A DNA stretch of 63,666 nt from an uncultured beta proteobacterium (GTDB taxonomy: Bacteria > Pseudomonadota > Gammaproteobacteria > Burkholderiales > Burkholderiaceae), in assembly GCA_903889595.1 (NCBI GenBank), contig CAISYI010000016.1:1-63666 (forward strand). Direction: 5' to 3'. The stretch's first letter is position 1. Every line of letters begins with the position of its first letter. The translations under genes were made by a program, and so were the position numbers. Below the pieces are notes generated by a model. It was not told the DNA's origin. It was given only the letters and a program-made list of their open reading frames with translations, and did no database searches. This document shows positions 59,947-63,666 of the stretch, piece after piece.

Positions 59947-61806
59947 TCAATCTATGTGATTGTGTGGTTTAGCCATCAATTGACTAAATGCCTGGGTAGT
60001 ATTTGAGGTGTTAGCAAGTTTTTGCATACACACATCTGAATCAATACAAGAGTTTGCTGGATTTGTTGTTTTTATTGAGCGGTCATAAACTATTTTGTCC
60101 TCCTTAATAGTTTGTAAGACCTTAATCTCATTAATTTTTAGACGATCTATTGTGATCGGGTTATCAGACAATACCGCAAAATCAGCCAGTTTACCTACTT
60201 CAATAGATCCTTTAGATTTGCCCTCGTTATATTGCATTGCCGGCCAAAGAGTAATAGCTTTAAGCCCCACAATTGGGTCAACACGTTGATTTGGTCCAAG
60301 AACTTGATCACTTCGCGTCACCCGGTTCACCGTTGCAGATAGCACGCGCATCATATCTGGAAATGCCACGGGCGCATCATGATGGGAAGAGAAAGGGATC
60401 TTTGCATCCAAAAGCCATTTGGTTGGAGAGATATTTGCAGCGCGATCAGGCCCTAGTACCGAGTCACGGTGCCAATCCCCCCAATAGTAGGTATGCATTG
60501 GGAAAACAGAAGGAAAAATACCTAACTTTTTCAGTTTTGGTATTTGATCAGCTCGCAGGGTTTGACCATGAATCATGACCGGAGTTAGATGTGTTTTGGG
60601 ATATTTTTTTTCAGCTAAGGAAATCCCTCTTATCAACTGATCAATGGCAGCATCACCATTAGTATGAGTAATGATTTGCCATTTCTTAGCATAAGCGAGA
60701 TTGATAAATAGATTAGCCTTGTCATCAGGCATGGAAGGATATCCATTGTAGTCTGCGTTCTGCCCCTCAGGAACCTTAAAATAAGGCTTTGATAACCATG
60801 CGGTTTTACCTTGAGGAGATCCGTCAAGAACAAGTTTTACACCACCAATACGTAAATGATTAATATAGGTTTTGCCGACATAGGGGCTTTCCATCCGTTT
60901 TTCAACCCCAGGAAGCATGACTGGAGGATAGGCTACAACATCAATATCTAGCCTCTTATTTTGGGCAAGTTCGGTTAAACCTAATAAAAATCCATCAATG
61001 GCTAAACCTTCTTGAGCGGTGGTATGGCCAAAGCTTTTATATAGCTCTTGTCCAGCCAAAGCAAGATTGACCATTTCTTCACTACCCACTTTAGGTAGGA
61101 TTTTTGAATCAACTAGCATCATCGCAGTTTCTTCAAAAACACCATTTGGTTCTTGACTGTCTTTTTTGCGCTGAATAATACCGCCAACAGGGCTTACTGT
61201 TTCGCTAGTAATTCCAGCTATCTCTAAGGCTTTACTATTGTAAGAACGAATGTGTCCGCTTTGATGAAAACACATAATTGGGATATCTTTTGAGACCTCG
61301 TCAAGCTCTTCTTTAGTGGGGTGACGTTGCTCTTTGAGTTGGGAGTCGTCATAACCAAAGCCAATAATCAGGCCATATTTTTTTGGAACAGGGGAGGTTG
61401 CAACCCATTCTTTTAAGACTTTTTGCAATGCAGGAATAGAGTCTACAGTGCCGTCTGGCGGGGGAAGTAGGTTCGCTGATATGGCTTGAACGCCCACATT
61501 AACAATATGACCATGACCATCAATAAAACCAGGAACTAAAGTTTTTCCGTCCAAGGAAACTTGCTTTGTTTTCATGCCAGTGAATGGCTTCATCGAATTC
61601 TCAGAACCAACAGCAATGATTTTGCCATTTTTAACGGCGACAGCCTTAGCAGTTGGTTGTTTATCGTTCACCGTAACAATCGGACCATTGTAATAAATCG
61701 TGTCGGCAGCTTTGGTATCACTCACAAAACTTGTGGCAAAGCTAGCTGAAGTAAAGGACATAACAAGAAGCATTAAAAATGTTGTAAGTGCGATGCGCTT
61801 TGACAT
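59947..61806 (-). CDS. Exported YtcJ-like amidohydrolase
   Basis: 619 residues from the ATG at 61806 (an upstream in-frame TTG at 61821 is less likely). A Sec signal peptide of about 25 residues ends SASFAT, so the protein is periplasmic. Metal-site motifs of the YtcJ/amidohydrolase_3 group are visible: FIDGHGHIVN near residue 93, THTNGDAAID near residue 400 and SSHHDAPVAFPDMM near residue 490; the terminal SIEVGKLADFAVL segment is typical. The substrate is unknown; an N-acyl or amide compound is likely. Monocistronic. Confidence 0.85.
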   Translation of the reverse strand: MSKRIALTTFLMLLVMSFTSASFATSFVSDTKAADTIYYNGPIVTVNDKQPTAKAVAVKNGKIIAVGSENSMKPFTGMKTKQVSLDGKTLVPGFIDGHGHIVNVGVQAISANLLPPPDGTVDSIPALQKVLKEWVATSPVPKKYGLIIGFGYDDSQLKEQRHPTKEELDEVSKDIPIMCFHQSGHIRSYNSKALEIAGITSETVSPVGGIIQRKKDSQEPNGVFEETAMMLVDSKILPKVGSEEMVNLALAGQELYKSFGHTTAQEGLAIDGFLLGLTELAQNKRLDIDVVAYPPVMLPGVEKRMESPYVGKTYINHLRIGGVKLVLDGSPQGKTAWLSKPYFKVPEGQNADYNGYPSMPDDKANLFINLAYAKKWQIITHTNGDAAIDQLIRGISLAEKKYPKTHLTPVMIHGQTLRADQIPKLKKLGIFPSVFPMHTYYWGDWHRDSVLGPDRAANISPTKWLLDAKIPFSSHHDAPVAFPDMMRVLSATVNRVTRSDQVLGPNQRVDPIVGLKAITLWPAMQYNEGKSKGSIEVGKLADFAVLSDNPITIDRLKINEIKVLQTIKEDKIVYDRSIKTTNPANSCIDSDVCMQKLANTSNTTQAFSQLMAKPHNHID

Positions 61807-62020
61807 ACATATTCCAATCAAGATAAGTTATGAATAATCAGTCTATTTCTTTATTGTGACAATTTATCATACTAATATTGAGCTTAAAGTCATGTATCTC
61901 CCCAACTAAAGCAAGTTTTTTAGTGGCTATTTTTCGATCAAGATTGTAATTTTTTCTAAAAACTAACATTTTGGGTTGAATCAACACAAAGCCGTCATAT
62001 TTCATTGTCATATTATGGTA

Positions 62021-62575
62021 ATGACGATTTCTATGCTTTTAATTATTGAACTTTATCGAAATCAGGGTCATCTTCACTACGATGGTGAGGGTGTGTCTCA
62101 ATTAGCACATGCATGGCAATGTGGACAACTTGCTAAAAAAGACGCAGCTTCTCAAAACCTCCAACTTGCAGCATGGTTGCACGATATTGGTCATCTTCTT
62201 TCAAAAAAAGATGGTACACCCACAACTTATGGGCATGATGACCATCATGAGCTTTTGGGGGGAAATTACTTATCTCGGATGTTTTCTCAGGAAGTTGTTC
62301 AGCCGGTGTTGATGCATGTTTTAGCTAAACGTTATCTAATAACAACGAATCCCGATTATCACAAATCCTTATCCCCTGATTCCGTTAGAAGCTTAATTCT
62401 TCAGGGTGGAAGTATGGCGGTTGAAGAGTGCGAGAAATTTCTTAACCATTCTTTTGCTTCGGATGCTATTTCATTAAGAAGATGGGATGAGTTGGCAAAG
62501 AACTCTGACTTAATAATGCCTAAAAAAGAAGATGTCATTACTGAATTAGCAAACCTAATCGAGGTGTGCTCATGA
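62021..62575 (+). CDS. phnZ: HD-domain mixed-valent di-iron oxygenase, PhnZ-like
   Basis: 184 residues from the ATG at 62021; longer forms start at 61976 (TTG) or 62015. PhnZ cleaves the C-P bond of 2-amino-1-hydroxyethylphosphonate with O2. With this start the positions match PhnZ well: Y20 and E23 (substrate loop), H30, H54-D55, H76, H99 and D156 correspond to the known iron-ligand and active-site residues with an offset of four to five. It overlaps phnC by four bases (ATGA), which fits a phosphonate operon. A PhnY partner gene is not in the window. Confidence 0.8.
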   Translation: MTISMLLIIELYRNQGHLHYDGEGVSQLAHAWQCGQLAKKDAASQNLQLAAWLHDIGHLLSKKDGTPTTYGHDDHHELLGGNYLSRMFSQEVVQPVLMHVLAKRYLITTNPDYHKSLSPDSVRSLILQGGSMAVEECEKFLNHSFASDAISLRRWDELAKNSDLIMPKKEDVITELANLIEVCS

Positions 62576-63420
62576 GAAGTATCCTGAATGTAAGTTCTGC
62601 CAATAAAACATTCCTCTCAAGTGGGAGGAAAATTCAGGCTTTGTGTAATGTAAATCTCGATATCACCGCTGGTGAGAGGGTTGCATTAATTGGCGCCTCT
62701 GGTTCTGGAAAATCTACACTGATTCGATCCATTCTTGGTTTGGAAGTCTTGGATAAAGATGGGGGATTGATTAAGATTAATCATCGTGAAATTCAAGCCG
62801 ATGGCCATTTATCAAAAAATGTTCGTCAAATCAGAAATGAAGTTGGTGTCATTTTTCAACAATTTAATTTAGTTAATCAATTAGATGTAATGACTAATGT
62901 TTTAATTGGAATCTGTCCCAATAAAAATATTTTTCAGATTATTTCTAGGCGCTTTTCATTAGAAGATAAGGCAAAAGCTTTGGATGCTCTTGAAAAGGTC
63001 GGTTTAGTCGATTTTGCTTATCAAAGGTCCTCAACGCTATCTGGTGGACAACAACAACGAGTGGCAATTGCTCGAGCTTTGATAAAGGGGGCAAAGATTC
63101 TTCTTGCAGATGAACCAGTGGCCTCCCTTGATCCAGAGTCATCACGAAAGGTGATGGATACGATGGTTACTTTATCTGAAAAATTAGATTTGACCTATAT
63201 AACTAGCTTGCATCAGATTCCAATTGCTAAAAAGTATTGTGATCGAACTATTGCTCTCAATCAGGGCCAGGTGGTTTTTGATGGCCCTACTAAAGAGTTA
63301 AGTGCTCTCATGTTAGCAAAATTATATGGTTCTAATTTGGGAGATCTCGAGATGGATGAAGATTTTTCTTGTGATAGGGGTGATGGTTATACAGAACCAA
63401 AGCTAACATTTGTTGAATAG
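62572..63420 (+). CDS. phnC: Phosphonate ABC transporter ATP-binding protein PhnC
   Basis: 282 residues from the ATG at 62572, which has GAGGTG upstream and overlaps the PhnZ-like stop. Walker A GASGSGKST, Q-loop VGVIFQQFNLVNQLDV, signature LSGGQQQRVAIARAL, Walker B ILLADEPVASLDPES and H-loop SLHQ fit PhnC. The C-terminal part ends in an acidic stretch (GDLEMDEDF) longer than usual. Confidence 0.88.
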   Translation: MRSILNVSSANKTFLSSGRKIQALCNVNLDITAGERVALIGASGSGKSTLIRSILGLEVLDKDGGLIKINHREIQADGHLSKNVRQIRNEVGVIFQQFNLVNQLDVMTNVLIGICPNKNIFQIISRRFSLEDKAKALDALEKVGLVDFAYQRSSTLSGGQQQRVAIARALIKGAKILLADEPVASLDPESSRKVMDTMVTLSEKLDLTYITSLHQIPIAKKYCDRTIALNQGQVVFDGPTKELSALMLAKLYGSNLGDLEMDEDFSCDRGDGYTEPKLTFVE

Positions 63421-63445
63421 TTATTTTTTTATTGGGAGATTTAAA

Positions 63446-63666
63446 ATGAAGTTAAGCAAAATATTATTGGCGGGTTTTTTTGCCATGTCGGTATGCATTG
63501 TGCAAGCGAAGGAAATCAGTTTTGGAGTTATCTCAACAGATTCTGCGTCAGCGCAGAGGGATCGTTGGGAACCATTCTTTAGGGATATGGAAAAGCAGAC
63601 AGGCCTTACGGTCAAATCATTCTATGCAACAGACTATGCTGGAGTTATAGAAGCAATGCGTTTTAA
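63446..63666 (+). CDS. phnD: Phosphonate ABC transporter binding protein PhnD, partial
   Basis: The first 73 codons of a binding protein, cut by the window end. Signal peptide of about 22 residues ending VQAK; the mature part starts ISFGVISTDSASAQRDRW and continues FFRDMEKQTG, typical of PhnD/phosphonate-binding proteins. Follows phnC by 25 bases with GGGAG upstream. Confidence 0.85.
   Translation, partial: MKLSKILLAGFFAMSVCIVQAKEISFGVISTDSASAQRDRWEPFFRDMEKQTGLTVKSFYATDYAGVIEAMRF

Noticed and set aside
1-63666. CRISPR array, tRNA, rRNA or prophage
   Set aside because: No regularly spaced repeats, tRNA-like cloverleaf segments, rRNA signatures or phage genes were seen on either strand.

Overview
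The window is an AT-rich (about 60% A+T by eye) stretch of a beta-proteobacterial chromosome. Gene content (aerobic benzoyl-CoA 'box' pathway with BoxR, several branched-chain-amino-acid-type ABC transporters, three CoxMSL/NicAB-type molybdenum hydroxylase and tricarboxylate-like periplasmic features absent) together with the low GC suggests a Burkholderiales bacterium of the Polynucleobacter kind; the genus is an inference. Almost the whole window is devoted to uptake and breakdown of small aromatic or heteroaromatic acids. No rRNA, tRNA, CRISPR or prophage was seen; one intact IS30-family insertion sequence is present.

Layout. (1) 80-2857: housekeeping genes, typA/bipA and an RluA-type pseudouridine synthase. 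(2) 3267-8778: a complete hydrophobic-amino-acid-type (HAAT) ABC transporter followed by a PuuE-like deacetylase. (3) 8861-15184: a FAD aromatic hydroxylase, a VOC protein and a TetR regulator, divergent from a three-subunit molybdenum hydroxylase. (4) 15235-33491: the benzoate divergon. Leftward: boxC-boxB-boxA, two enoyl-CoA hydratases, a 3-hydroxyacyl-CoA dehydrogenase and a MaoC protein. Between: boxR. Rightward: a DUF4863/PnbB-like cupin, boxD, benzoate-CoA ligase, an alpha/beta hydrolase and a complete HAAT transporter. Benzoate would be imported, activated to benzoyl-CoA, epoxidised by BoxAB, ring-opened by BoxC, oxidised by BoxD and fed into beta-oxidation-like steps; no thiolase is in the window. 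(5) 33499-39259: a two-component Rieske oxygenase without its own electron chain, and a two-component signalling pair split by the IS30 element. (6) 39619-41631: a FrnE-like DsbA protein and a Pif1/RecD-like helicase. (7) 41632-59839: a second catabolic region that I could not match to one known pathway: two 3-hydroxyisobutyrate-dehydrogenase-like enzymes, two alpha/beta hydrolases, an ACMSD/PicC-type amidohydrolase, a HAAT transporter with two paralogous binding proteins, a NicAB-type molybdenum hydroxylase, a GlcG-like protein, a flavin reductase, an LLM flavin monooxygenase, a Gfo/Idh/MocA oxidoreductase and a TetR regulator. (8) 59947-63666: an exported YtcJ-like amidohydrolase, then the start of a phosphonate locus (PhnZ-like HD oxygenase, phnC, phnD cut by the window end).

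Regulation visible in the DNA. The motif ATGAATWATWRTGC occurs three times beside the boxR-flanking promoters and is the probable BoxR operator. A different motif, with core TTGATCA, occurs in pairs in four intergenic regions (before the first transporter operon at 3267, between 50775 and 51143, between 55782 and 56036, and before 58751), which ties the first transporter/deacetylase operon to the second catabolic region as one putative regulon. Several perfect-stem terminators separate the units, and terminator-like hairpins lie inside the box operon and after the first binding-protein gene.

The most unusual observations are the TTGATCA regulon, the histone-H1-like lysine-rich tails on two metabolic enzymes of the second region, an alpha/beta hydrolase whose nucleophile serine is glycine, and the unassigned catabolic pathway itself.
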